Assembly (NCBI GenBank): GCA_000149265.1
Contig: CH003163.1
Span: forward strand, 163,190 to 227,189
Length of the DNA: 64,000 bases
Origin: Ciona savignyi
Taxonomy: Eukaryota; Chordata; Ascidiacea; Phlebobranchia; Cionidae
Direction of reading: 5' to 3'
A model generated the notes under the pieces. It saw nothing but the letters and a program-made list of their open reading frames with translations, was not told where the DNA came from and made no database searches. The translations under genes and the position numbers were made by a program. The stretch's first letter is position 1. Every line of letters begins with the position of its first letter. Below, in pieces: positions 13,901 through 25,577 of this stretch.

Positions 13901-16900
13901 GTCATCACAGGAGGATGTTAATATCTTACCAACTGATGGCAGTAAAGAGCAAGTTGGAACTCCATCCCCAAACAGCTCACACTCGGTATGTGGAAATATT
14001 GAATGTTCTAAATTTGCCAATAATGCATTACTTCATACCTTACCCATAGCACAGTGACAATGTAAAGTTGTAACAGTTGACAATGTAAAGTTGTAACAGT
14101 TGACAATGTGTAACAGTTGACAATGTAAAGTTGTAACAGTTGACAATGTATAAGTTGTAACAGTTGACAATGTGTAACAGTTGACAATGTAAAGTTGTAA
14201 CAGTTGACAATGTAAAAGTTGTAACAGTTGACAATGTAAAAGTTGTAACAGTTGACAATGTAAAAGTTGTAACAGTTGACAATGTGTAACAGTTGACAAT
14301 GTAAAGTTGTAACAGTTGACAATGTAAAAGTTGTAACAGTTGACAATGTGTAACAGTTGACAATGTAAAGTTGTAACAGTTGACAATGTAAAAGTTGTAA
14401 CAGTTGACAATGTAAAAGTTGTAACAGTTGACAATGTGTAACAGTTGACAATGTAAAAGTTGTAACAGTTGACAATGTAAAAGTTGTAACAGTTGACAAT
14501 GTAAAAGTTGTAACGCAACATCTTTAAAGAAAAGTCACCGGTCAAATGTTCTGACCTTGTTACTTATATTTATTCAATGTGTCCAAAACACATTCGAGTT
14601 ATCAAGTTTGCCAAATGCGCCGCCTTTGTACTGTATCTTCCCTAATACTTTGCACCTTCAGGGAAGTGAAAAAGGCGACGCAGATGATGAATACGATGAT
14701 GATGATGATGAAGAGGAACAGGACGACTCGTGCAAATGCGATCGCTGTCTCCACTTCTCCAGGACCTCGGAACTCACCAGGGATTACCTCAGTGTAAGTG
14801 GGGTTCGCTTCTACTAGATCGATAAGGCTTGGGCGACATTCATGCATACATACACACGCAAGTACACACTGCACACATATTATTGCATGTACACACTGCA
14901 CACATACACACGTACGTACACACCGCACACATACACACGCATGTACACATTGCACATATACACTTACACACTGCACACATACATACATACTCACACACAT
15001 ACACATGCGAGCATGCACAAACCTAGTTTGTTTCTTATAAGCTGGCTCGTGAGCATGTTCTCCTTGTAAAAAACAAAACTTGTGTAAATAACTACCCCTG
15101 CCCCTCCCCTTAATTGTATTAACAATGCCTCATATTGCCCCGCCTTAGCGATCCAAAAATCTCACACATTTTAATTTTAAACATCACATTGTAATAACAA
15201 CAACCTTTACTTGAAGTAACAAGTCCTCACATTTCACCACAGGAGTCGAAACCATATCTCTCGCTGCCTGTGAATTCCAACAACAGCAGCGGCAACCCTT
15301 GCGAGTGTCAGTCTTGCCTTCGGTTGGCAGCCGTCAGCTTATTCGCGACACAATCCGGCCAAACAACGAGCAGCTTAGCAGGGTACCCAATGAACGAGGG
15401 GCAATCCACCCTGCAGCCCCACTTCTATAATCCAATGCAGGTAAGTGTGTTCTGCTCAATTACACATTAACTTACCGGGAGACCTATTTATATATCAATG
15501 TGGTTACTACACTTGACTCAACCAAAAGTTTTCTGTTATTTCCTCCAAATTTAGCTTTTACATAATTTTACTTCTTAAGCATTATTAGCTCTCTACGTGC
15601 TGCTTAAGGTATTTTTGTAAAAATTTACAATTAATTCCATTATTTTGATTTTTCTAATTTGCATTTTTACTCCACCCCCTCAACCAGGACCTGCGCTCCA
15701 TGATACACCCGCACCTCTACGGGCTCCCCACCAACCTCGGCTCTCTAGCGCACACAAGTGACTCCTCCAGCCTACCCTCTAGTGGTGGAAGTGAGATACC
15801 GACGAGCACAGACCCCCTCCAAACCCCCACGTCGTCAACTTGGGACTTCCTTGGAAAGATGCAAACTGGGAAACAGAATTTCACCGACTGGTCAGTTCCA
15901 CCGCAGGTAAAACAAAACTTTTAAAAATCTAAAAACATTCCCAAATTCCATGCCCTGTTGTATTAAAATTGATTTACAGTGCATTTTTGTTAGAGTTGTT
16001 TCTACTTATTGTCGACATATCATATCAAAATTAGGGTTTCAGGAAACACCACAAAGGGTAAAACTACATACTAAAATGAGGGATGATCTAATTTTCGTAA
16101 TGACCACAATCACTTTAATATGGCATTTTTCTCCCTGACTTCGAATTTATTGAAATTTAAAGCTTTATATGTGAGCACTGATATTTGTTAAATTGTCACT
16201 GTTATCTGTGAAGGAAAAAAATATATATTTTAGGTAAAAACTAAAGGGGGAAACTTATATTTAACCATGATAATTTTAATGATGATGACGACGGCAATGT
16301 CCATTCTTAGATTCCTTTCTTCTAGTTACCTCATCAGTTCTAGCAAAAGTTAAACTAACAATGCAGTATTTTCAATATCCTAGTAAGATTATAAACGCCA
16401 TCCTCAAAAAAAAAATCAACAAAAATGTTTAATATGACAATGATGTACACAACTGCTTACTGCTGAGTAAGCAGAACTATGAAAAAACGCCTACCAATGC
16501 TTCAATAATATCAAAATCACCAACCCTGAAAACAACTGCCTACTTTAAGACAGCTAATGTAAAAGCAATGCGTTTCCACACCCAAGATCTAAATAAGTCC
16601 GTTAATATTCCCCCTCGCTAATAAAGAGTTAATAAATCGTAATTACCACCCAAGTTAATAAATCGTAATTACCACCCAGGGCTGGTTAAACGGGGGTTCC
16701 AACTCCATCCTCTCACCCCAGTTGGTCACCCCTAACAGCAACTTGTCAGCGTTCCAACATTACCTCAACAACACCTCGATGGCTGGTGGGGCTTTCCTTC
16801 AACCCTTTGTGCCCGGGGCTGTCCCCTTACCCCATGGGGTGGCACAAGGGGTCCATCCGCAGTCAGCTTTCCTGCCGACTACTACAGAGGAAGACAGGTG

Positions 16901-19900
16901 GGTGATTTCATGGCCATTAAAACTTCTGTTAATATATTGGGTAAGGTCGTTGGTTGGACCAGACAGGTTCTGGGTTCAATCATCACTGTTTTGCATGGTT
17001 GATGCATTCTGCTTATATTCTCTGTATGTGGGCTTTCAACCGAAATGTTGCTTGGTTAAAACTGGTCGCTAGCTAGTCTGTTGTGTCCTTGGGAAAGGTA
17101 CTTAACGGATATTGCCTAAACTTAGCGGATTAATGGGTTAAACCAAATTGAAGGAGCGTGTGTATTATATACAAAACACTGCAATAGCTCGGTAACCCGA
17201 CGGTAGGCTCGAGGTGATCTGAAGATTGCCCGTGTGTTAACCCCCTTGGTTTTCCCATTCACGGGGATAAACATGAATATCATATCCTATGTGGTTTGAA
17301 CAACAATTGTTGATGCAGAATTTTCTCTCACCTGGGCACAAGCGGTGAGAAGAACACCAGCGTCAGCGAACATCAGATTTCCGAACCTTCCTTCACCATT
17401 TCCCTACCCACCAGTGTCACCAACTCACGGGGGAATCCCCACGTCACCCCCAACCCCATGTTTCCCAACTACTTCTCGTCCATCTACGCCCCAATGCCGG
17501 ATATTGGTGTCAACTACACGTACACTAGATCTGACCCAGGGGTGGGGGGGTCGCCACAGGCGGGCAGTCAACCCCTCAGGTTTCACCCCGGCACGTCGGT
17601 CAGTTTGAAAGATGGCCAGTTCAACCTTGTTCGAGGGAGTGAACCTAGTCCGATGCTGTTTAATTCCCAATGTAAGTCATCACACTTTTCATTCAACAGT
17701 TTTTCCATAACTGTAAGAACAGAAAAGAGATTCTCTATTAACTCATAGATTTTTAATATAAATAAACCGTGTATTACTACAGTTTTACTTTAGACTTAAA
17801 ATGCAACCCAACCAGATTATATAATTTTTCAAATATCAACAATCTATTACTCTGCCAACTATATGGATTTATCAAAGTAATGCATGTTATACCCAATGTT
17901 TACATTACACAGTGGTTATTTACAGAGTTTTGTTCAAAACAATTCTGTAGGATTAGAAGTTGTGCTATAACGCTAATTAGAAATATGATTACAGTCGGTA
18001 AACTTCTCCAATTGGTTTAAAAAACTTGGAAATTCAATCTTAAGAAACTAAAACTAACAACGGCTGAATTGCTCCCAAACAAAAAATCCGGCCAACTTAA
18101 CCCCTCCTCCCAAAAATCCGACCCACTAACCCTTTCTCCCCTTCATAGTTTCAGGTTCAGAGAAGACGAACGTGTCGCCTCCGAACCAGCACAGTTTCAT
18201 AAATACAAGTCAAACCACTTGTTTGCAGCATAATCCTTTTCTTCAGCATAACCCTCCTACATCAGGTATATTATTCATTTTTAAAAGTTTCTAATTTATT
18301 TTTTTGTGAGTTTTGTTTCATTTAAAAAAAAAAGGGTTCTGTTGACTGTATTTAATTGGTAATATAACTTAGTTGCTTATTTGTTCTAAACCTAAAAATG
18401 CTAAACACGCTTTGTTTTCACTTTAAGATGTCCATGGTCCGGGCTTGGCGGGAAATTTTCTTCCGGTGCTTTCTTCGAGCAATACGCCCACTGGAGTGCA
18501 GTCTAACCTCGGCATAGCCACCAGCGCCTCGACAAGCACTGCGTCGCAAATCCAGCAACAAATTCTACGACGCAAGAAGCTCGTTGCGCAGAGCAAACTT
18601 TCAAAGCAGCCTCGCACGCAGTCGAAACCGGCTGACCCACAAAACCCAACTCTGCAACTAAAGGGACTTCCGACGCCCCTTAATCCTGGGGCCATCGCAC
18701 AACCATCGGAACAATTCCCCCCTGTCCCACCCCCCACCGAACCACAGCCTGGGGAAACGAGACCCCCGCGTCCAGATACTCCTACAGCAAACCGTCGAAC
18801 CAGACCCCCACGTGGAAACACCCCACCCCCCATACCAACCACCAAGAAACAACCCCAGCCCCAACCCCCACTACAAAATCCCACCACGTGTTCGGATTCT
18901 GCATGTCAGCATTCTCACGGAGGTATACCTATTTGTATGAAGTTAGAGGTGCCAGGGGGTAAATCGCACCCTTTGCCTCCCGAATATAAAATATTCTAGT
19001 TTATACTGTTTAAATGGCACTGTTTTTATATATTCCAGAATTGGACTTTTTCTCCTGAAAAAACTTTCCACGATAACAAACCATCATTAACTGCTATACA
19101 TAAGCAGTGATTTTTGTGTTCAAACCAACCTTTAGCTAGTTGCTTGTTCTAACATGGCATGGACCCTATGGTGTAATCTTTTGTAATTACCACACTGCAG
19201 TAGATACAATAACATTAGTGGGCACAAGATGAGCTGACAATTCTTTAACACCCCCTGCATTTTCTCCAATCCTGTAAACCTAAGGTTTTTATCAATAATA
19301 AAAATCTTTTTTTTTATTAATAATAGAATCAATATCAATAATAAAATCAATAATAAAAAAAAAATCAATAATAAAATAAAAACCTTATTATTTAAATCTT
19401 AATAAAAATGAAAACAAGAATTTTATCAAAATTAAGATTTTTTATCAAAAACAAGATTTTTTTTATCAAAAACAAGATTTTCCATCAATAATGAAAACAA
19501 CATTCAACTTTCCCCAGGCAACAGTGGATCGACCACGCCCACCCAAACGAACGGCTCGAACAACGGCAACTGCAAGTATTGCAATTGCTGTTATTGCGAG
19601 TTATTCGGCAACGGAGGACCCCCGCAAGCCCCCGTGAGCAAGAACTTTCAGGAAATCCGAGCCCGTCTGCGACGGAAGCTCAAAAAGGGGAAGAGTGATG
19701 GTGGGTCTGGTGGGTAGCTTTATATGGAATGTTGCAGTTAGTTATTTGGTTAATTGTGGTTGGAAATAATTTGTTTGAGTAAATAAGGAATTTTTTTAGG
19801 CCTCGATCCAAATTAAAATTTTAATCCAAATTTTTAATTTCTGGTTTACGAATAAGATAAAAGTCAACAAACACACTATTTAGTTCACAGCCATGCTCTT

Positions 19901-22896
19901 TTGTAAGCCAGTTGGGGTAACTTCGATGATTTTTTTATATTAAAATTTCAATCCAAATTTCTGGTTCACGAATTAGATAAGTCAACAGACATTTCAACTC
20001 AAATTTGTGATTTCTGGTTTACAAATTAGATAAAAGGCAACACACACTATTTTGTTCACAACATTACTGACTTTTATTTATATGTACAAGATTTTTAAAA
20101 ATAGTTCATAACTCAACAAATTCCTAGAACAATGAATAATCAATTTTTTGCCCAAAAGATGCGAAGGATGAGGGAAGATCGGACAACGATAACGTTTCAC
20201 TTGAAACTTCCTCCCCGGTCCACCACTCTCCGGAGCACTTGCTGCCTCCGCAGAAGATCTGCGACCAACAGCAGCCGTCGTTGGATGAGTTGGTCTCGTT
20301 TATCGAGGGACAGAAGATCTCGGAAGAGGAAAGGAGCAAGAAGGCTGCAAAGAGAGCGCGGCAGAAGCAGAGGAAGGAAACCGACAAGAAGAAGAGCGAT
20401 CTCGTCGAGAAGCAGATTGACCAGATTCCGGAGACGCAGAGGATGGAAGTGGAGATGAGCAAAGAAGAGGAGGTGAAGTTTTCGAAGGATCATGGAGGAG
20501 CGGAGGGGGATAAAAACGGGAGGAAAAAGAAAAAGAAGAAAGCGAAGGAAGTGCAAGAAGAGGAATTCTACTCACAGAAACCTGCTCAAAAGAACTCTTC
20601 CGGAGACTTGAAGCTTCACGATAAGGAGCCGGATGATAAGGTGGATGGAAGAAGTAAGCAGCAAAAGTCGAAGCCGCCAAATGAAATAAAAAAAGTTGTG
20701 AAATCTCTCGAAGACACCAAATCTCTCCCGCCGAGTAAAAGCAAATCCAACATCGACAACAAACAAGCTCGACCCAGTGCCATGCAACTCGGAAACCAGA
20801 TGAAACCAAATCCACGACAACCCGATCTCAAATCACCAGATGGTGTCCGGATGGCAATACAAGCGGTGGAAAAGAGCTTTAGCGGCATCAAAATTAGCAA
20901 AACGCAACCTAAGCAACAGCAGCCACCAGTTAAACCGCCACATAAGGGAAAATCAAGTGAAGTTCCAATTAAAAATGATAAAAAGGTTAATTCACTTGAT
21001 AAACCAGTCCCAAAATCAGAGCCTGAAACTAGCAACTTTGATAAGAAACAGCACAACCAGAAAATGGATCAAAAACCATCAAAAGAACCACCTAAACAGA
21101 CTCAAGTCGGAAAGCAAAAACCACAAACCACGACAAAAGTCCTAGAAAAGCCAAAGAACCAGCTCTTGAATGGTGTCGCGCTGAAACCAGAGAACAATAA
21201 GAAACCACAAAAGAGCCAACAAGTCCAGAACAATCACATCACCAAAACACCACAAAAAGATCCCAGTGATTCATCTAACACCACCAGTGAGTCCTCTACA
21301 CCAGAGAAGTCACAAGACGTGGAAAGGTAAGCAAGTGTCTGTATTAAGTCAACTACTCCCAATTCTATTCTCTTTACCCCAAAAAAGATTGGTAGTTTTA
21401 TCTAAGTTGAGATATATCACCTCTATTCACAGTAAAATACCACTGTCAATTGTCAGTTTAGCTTGTATTGACCGTCAGTGTTCTGGAGCTATTCCAGTGT
21501 GTTGTATGGGATTGACATGTTCAGTTTTGGTAAAACCCTGATCCATGTGATTTAGGCGATATCCACTAAGGGTTTTGTCCAAGGTCATAACCTTTGAGCT
21601 AACTAATTTCGACCCCACAACCTTCAGAGATAACCAGTCTCATTTTTTTCTGTAAATTAAAAATTGTTGTATAAATAAATTTTCCACTAACTCAAGCCCC
21701 ACCAAAAAAAATCATGTAAATCTCATATTACATCACTTTTCTTACGTAACGTTAATACTATTTAGGCTACTATGATATTTCCTTGGTTAGGATTACCTAT
21801 CTAGAGGTGCTGACAAAATTGACTTTTCTGTGCTAATTCACAACATTTTCTTTACACTTCTATCTCACAAAAAGAGTTTGCTTGCTAAAACACGTGTGTT
21901 CTTGTTCAAAATTTAAAAAAATACCAAAAACGTATCTTTATTGTAAAGTGTGAAATAGAAACATTTCCAACAATTAATTCCTGTCCGCATTACCAAGTAA
22001 AAACCGAGCACGAAAACATCGCCGTAAGAACCGACTCAACTTCGAAAGCAAGGGGGGTGCAGTGGTGGACCAGGTGTTCATGCCGAAAGTTGAGGAAGAT
22101 GTCAACGACATGGATGACACTGAGAAGGAGATCGAGAGTTTTAAAAGGTTACAACTCCTACAATTTAGACTATACTGAAAAATTAAATGAGAAAATATGA
22201 GAAATTTCGGATAGGATATTTATGTGTATCCTCGTGAATGGGACAACACATGGGCGTTATCTCATGGACAATCGTCAGATTACATATTTGGTTACCCGAA
22301 GCTGTTAAGTAGAACCCATCAATCCATTGGGTTCAAACAATGTCCGTTAAGTGCCTTGCTCAAGGACATAACCGACTGACAAGCTTTGATCCTGCAACCC
22401 TTTGGCTGCAAGACGACGCACTAAGCTACTAAGCTAGTTAGTCGGAATTTGTACCACAAATGGAAATTATAGATGGTAGTGTCTATGTTAAGTTTAATAT
22501 GTACTAACTGTAGAGGCTGTGGTTTTTATGTCTAAACGTTAAAATAGTTCATCGTATTGAACCAGACGCCGCAAACATCAGTTAAATCGTAAAAAATGAA
22601 ATCAGTTTAATCGTAAAAAATGAAATTGTATGTGTACTTAAAATATGCTTAAGGAAAACAATCCAATAAAAAAAACTCCTAAAGCTCTCACTCACACACA
22701 ATTGCGGTATATTCCCGTAATTATATCAAAAAATGTATGTGTTCCGTTAAGTCGTGACATTCACCTACCGCTCCATTAAAATCAAGTGTATTCTGTCGGC
22801 AGGTTCTGCATGGATTCCTCTACCCTTATCAAGCCAAAGAAGCTGACCGTCAATTGGAAGGACTTCACCTTCAAGAAGAACCACTCTGCGCACTAG
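4910..22896 (+). CDS. FAM193: FAM193 family protein (FAM193A/B orthologue), 23 coding exons
   Basis: Exons: 4910-5019, 6440-6580, 6962-7037, 7495-7629, 8483-8673, 9237-9414, 9712-9834, 10612-10904, 11630-11873, 12377-12735, 13412-13478, 13911-13985, 14662-14793, 15243-15440, 15688-15906, 16680-16897, 17343-17671, 18149-18265, 18428-18922, 19518-19700, 20159-21326, 21998-22147, 22803-22896. They total 5,295 nt, or 1,764 aa, and all junctions are GT-AG and in phase. Identity rests on the Cys-rich CKYCNCCYCELFGNGG block in exon 20, followed by a basic RARLRRKLKK stretch, the AAKRARQKQRK helix in exon 21, and the C-terminus DMDDTEKEIESFKRFC then NWKDFTFKK, all typical of FAM193. Cys pairs recur in exons 1 (CNCKSC), 7, 13 (CKCDRC) and 14 (CECQSC), probably metal-binding. 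The middle is low-complexity, Pro/Ser-rich and Lys-rich, with an acidic D/E run in exon 13. Exon 18 may alternatively start at 18155, two codons shorter. The ATG directly follows an AG acceptor, so upstream exons or SL trans-splicing are possible. Human FAM193A is linked to p53/MDM4 regulation; the role here is inferred. Confidence 0.9.
7967..9720. repeat. Duplicated intronic segments in introns 4-6 of FAM193
   Basis: Several stretches occur twice. The sequence at 7967-8010 resembles 8078-8115 (TGTAAACCTTACTTAACTT). 8010-8075 (TTTCTTTGTGGTTGTTAC onward) resembles 9058-9125. 8318-8350 resembles 8447-8481, next to the exon 5 acceptor. 8365-8450 resembles 9628-9711, next to the exon 7 acceptor. 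These are diverged direct repeats between introns of the same gene, two of them reaching a splice acceptor. No transposon ends are visible. Confidence 0.55.
11281..11548. repeat. ~25-bp minisatellite in FAM193 intron 8
   Basis: About 10.7 tandem copies of a 25-26-bp unit with the core TTGGTTACATTAGGGTGCAG and variable T-rich ends. Each unit contains TTAGGG, but the repeat is intronic and the period is not 6 bp, so it is not a telomeric array. Confidence 0.9.
14050..14515. repeat. Minisatellite with alternating 17-bp and 23-24-bp units in FAM193 intron 12
   Basis: More than 20 units share the core GTAACAGTTGACAATGT. Long units add AAAAGTT or AAAGTT; short units join the next core directly. 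Short units recur after runs of two to four long units, which gives a loose higher-order pattern. The minus strand is open in three frames only because the array is periodic. Confidence 0.95.
14837..15015. repeat. CA-rich microsatellite/minisatellite in FAM193 intron 13
   Basis: Variants of ACACACATACACACG, CATGTACACACTGCACACA and similar strings repeat irregularly. All plus frames are open through it because of the composition. The array starts about 45 bp after the exon 13 donor. Confidence 0.85.
16941..17290 (+). mobile_element. SINE-like element in FAM193 intron 16
   Basis: It shares a body with other copies in this window: a 'ggtcgctagctagtctgttg' segment, CGGATTAATGGGTT, CACTGCAATAGCTC, GGTAACCCGACGGT, GATTGCCCGTGTGTTAAC, and a tail reading TTTTCCCATTCACGGG then ATAAACATGAATATC. 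The same order occurs at 60085-60395 and, on the minus strand, at 22209-22441 and 60996-61160. A weak tRNA-like head (TTCTGGGTTCAATC) lies near 16970. It ends about 50 bp before the exon 17 acceptor. Confidence 0.75.
21478..21640 (-). mobile_element. SINE-like fragment in FAM193 intron 21
   Basis: It contains GGAGCTATTCCAGTGTGTTGTAT and a following 'aagggttttgtccaaggtc' region, in the order expected for the minus-strand form of the SINE seen at 60996-61160. It is strongly diverged. Confidence 0.4.
22209..22441 (-). mobile_element. SINE-like element in FAM193 intron 22
   Basis: Minus-strand copy of the window's SINE family. It begins with GGATAGGATATTTATG and CCTCGTGAATGGGA, runs through ATCGTCAGAT, CCCATCAATCCATTGGGTT and GTGCCTTGCTCAAGGACA, and ends in a tRNA-like GATCCTGCAACC / GCACTAAGCTACTAAGC region. 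Confidence 0.75.
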
Positions 22897-23525
22897 CTGA
22901 AGTCATTCCTCCTGACTTATGACGTCATCTTCTAACGACGTCACCGTAACGCTTTGTATTTATCTGTTTTACAGGACTTTGCTGATGGCTGGTTGCCAAC
23001 GCATGTTCGTTTTCGCCGCCAAAGTTACTCATTTAGGGGGATCCCCGCGCTCCCCCGTTTGCATGCGTGATCTTAATAACCCCAGACACCCACGGTTGGT
23101 TGCCTGGTGTCCCAGCGTCTTTTAGTTGTGTTTGCCAAGCCGGGGTTTCGCGCAACCCTCGAACAACCTCCGTTTCTGCAGCTTTCATTTTGCTTTTTTT
23201 CCTTTTATCCCAGTTTATGTTGGAGGAATCCTCTCCTGTGCGTTTTACGCCGTAGCCGGTAGCTTTTTCCTCCGTACCTACTGCGCCTCTAGCGTTTTAA
23301 GTTCACGTAATAAATTCACCACACGGGGGCAGGTTAGTCCGCCCAACTATCCACCCCACATGGTGACCCCAACTAACTACACACCAACAACTCTGTGCCC
23401 ACCATATTGGGCTCCAGTCTTGGTGTTCTGATGTATATTGTCCTGTATTAATAATGGCATGAGGTTAATAATAGTATAATAATATATCAGCTGTACGAAA
23501 CCGGCAATAAATGTTTTTGCTGTTC
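22897..23525 (+). other. Probable 3' UTR of the FAM193 gene
   Basis: The sequence after the TAG at 22894-22896 holds AATAAA at 23309-23314 and again at 23506-23511. The second is followed by a T-rich stretch, as expected for a cleavage site. Two alternative 3' ends are likely. Small ORFs here (22919-23125, 23126-23431) show no recognisable domain. Confidence 0.5.
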
Positions 23526-23942
23526 GATTACACTGTTTTAAAAAGTCAAGTAGTAGTCGAATATTTTCAGGAAAGTTTATTTAGGACGTACTAGAAGCAG
23601 AAATTTTTTTGTCGACTGCATACGACAATTCCTAGACACGGCCTATTAATAGCTAGAAAATTACTCTGCATATAGTGAGATTTATAAAGCAAGTTTTATA
23701 GTAATTCTGGTTAATCCGTTTAATTCCACTAAATTAAGACGATTACCAATAAGTGTGTCAAGGATAGGTCGGGTAATTTTCATAATGTAAGTGGTCTGCT
23801 GTTTTTTATGTACTTATTGTCAGTTTTTTGGTGGCAAAGCGTATCAACCAAAATATTACAAATACGAAGTGAGCCTGTTATTTAGCATTTGCCTGGAATT
23901 TTTGGCAAATACTGCACAATGTACAGTACGATTACACTAGAA

Positions 23943-24185
23943 CAGTGTTTCTCAAATGGTGCGCCGCATGGGTTAGCTAGGTGCGCTACACTTACATTTC
24001 GTAAATTTACGACAGAAGGTGCAAAGATCATAAACTACTAAATGGTTAGTGTCTAGTTCGTGCTTTTCCATTGTAACGTTTGGAGTATTTAGCATATTGT
24101 TTTGACTTCCCATGCAAGGTGAGCCCGTTCGCGTTCGTAAATGGTCTTGGGTACGCCACGAGGTCAAAAAGATTGAGAAGAACTG
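23943..24185. mobile_element. hAT-type MITE, 243 bp, with 8-bp target-site duplication
   Basis: The left end reads CAGTGTTTCTCAA and the right end is the reverse complement of CAGTTCTTCTCAA, giving 13-bp terminal inverted repeats with two mismatches. The element is flanked by CACTAGAA at 23935-23942 and 24186-24193, an exact 8-bp duplication typical of hAT insertion. It has no transposase coding capacity, so it is non-autonomous. Confidence 0.9.
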
Positions 24186-24860
24186 CACTAGAATAATAAA
24201 ATAAGATTTAATAATTACAACAGCAATGATATATGCTAAAAATGGTATGGTTAAAAGAAAAGTTTCGGTTGTTGAAGGGTATGACATCACGCCTTTACAG
24301 TTGGATGTCGAGCGTTGTTAATTCAATAAACTAATTGAGAAGTTAAAAAATCGATGTTAACTATGTTGTCTATTTACATTTATACATTAAACAACTGAAA
24401 GGTGGTTGAGGTAGTATCTCCTATAAGTTGTGATGGTGCATGTGCTGGTTAGAACCTCCGGATTCTCTCAGTCAATAACGTGCATTTGAAATGATTGCAG
24501 ATGTCCTAAGCCCCCCACATGGAATGAAAAGTAAAATACAACGACTCAGGCAAAACATAGAAATTGTACACAACCAGTTACTATCTTTAACAATGTGTTT
24601 TAAAAATTTTGATTAGATCATCCACCATTCTTGTTGATGTAAAAAAAGTTGTATTTCACGACGGCACTTACACTGAACTACTGTTTTTTCAATAAAATTT
24701 CAAAGTAAGAATATAATTTGTTATTACGTCATGATACTACTTTTGTTGCCACTAGTTGCGCAATTTCTGTCTCATGGAATATTACAGATTTAAAATGAGC
24801 AGAAGCTGTGTAGTATCAGGTTTGGTCTGCTGGAAGAGAACCATTTTTTTCTTTTTTAAG

Positions 24861-25034
24861 GACGATACCCAATACCACAAATTGTTCGGTATCGGCTTCT
24901 TTTTAATGACGACAGTCATTTTTTAAAACCAATAATATCTTTTTAACCTGTTCAGCACTCTCTGCAGCCCAAAAAAGACTTGTCGTCATTAAAATGAGGC
25001 CGATACCGAACAGTTTGTGGTATCGGGTATTGTC
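24861..25034. repeat. Imperfect inverted repeat, two ~57-bp arms around a ~57-bp loop
   Basis: The left arm 24861-24917 (GACGATACCCAATACCAC onward) pairs with 24975-25034, whose reverse complement begins GACAATACCCGATACCAC. Both arms contain TGTTCGGTATCGG and TTTTAATGACGACA, with roughly eight differences. No clear target-site duplication was found. It may be a MITE or a structured non-coding element. Confidence 0.75.
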
Positions 25035-25577
25035 TCTCCGAGCAGATAAAATTCGTTGCCACACAGCTTCTACCTTTGAAATGATTATTAAGATTTCGCA
25101 ATTAGTTTGACTTGCGTCATAAGTGTTAATATTTATTTTAACTTGGTATGGAAGTAAAGAACACAAGTTGAAAATAGCGTACTATGTAGAATACATTTAA
25201 ACACACAAATTGGCGGAAACAATATGCTGACGTTGTTAACACAAAGTTAACACAATTGAAGTTGGACGGGGATTTTGGTTCGGCTGAATTCGCGCGTTTT
25301 GTAATTTGAAGTTCTTTTGTTCTGAACTAGATCATATTTCGGTTGCGGTTGCGCCGCACGGAGGACGTTAAACCGCCGTTGCCTCGCTCCGGTGAATTCG
25401 AAAGAATGTACAGCCCGGATGTGAATACATTGTCCAAGTTGATAAACAGGGGATTTTCCTAACCAATGTCGCAAAACGTACTCAGAACACAATGCAAATT
25501 TTTATTCTTCAAAATATATTGAAAATTGGAGGGGGCCTATTTTACCCACGTGGCCCATTTTACCCACTTTTCCCCTA

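Noticed and set aside
14008..14545. Three overlapping minus-strand ORFs of 107-170 codons
   Set aside because: They arise from the minisatellite, which is free of stops in several frames; the predicted proteins are only the repeat read over and over.
14557..15069. ORFs over 14798-15069
   Set aside because: They follow the CA-rich repeat in intron 13; only 14662-14793 is a real exon.
18423..18887. 154-codon minus-strand ORF
   Set aside because: Antisense of the Pro-rich exon 19; the Gly/Val-rich translation reflects Pro codons read backwards.
20197..21056. Several minus-strand ORFs of 80-171 codons opposite FAM193 exon 21
   Set aside because: They are antisense shadows of the Lys/Glu/Ser-rich coding exon; they have no recognisable domain.
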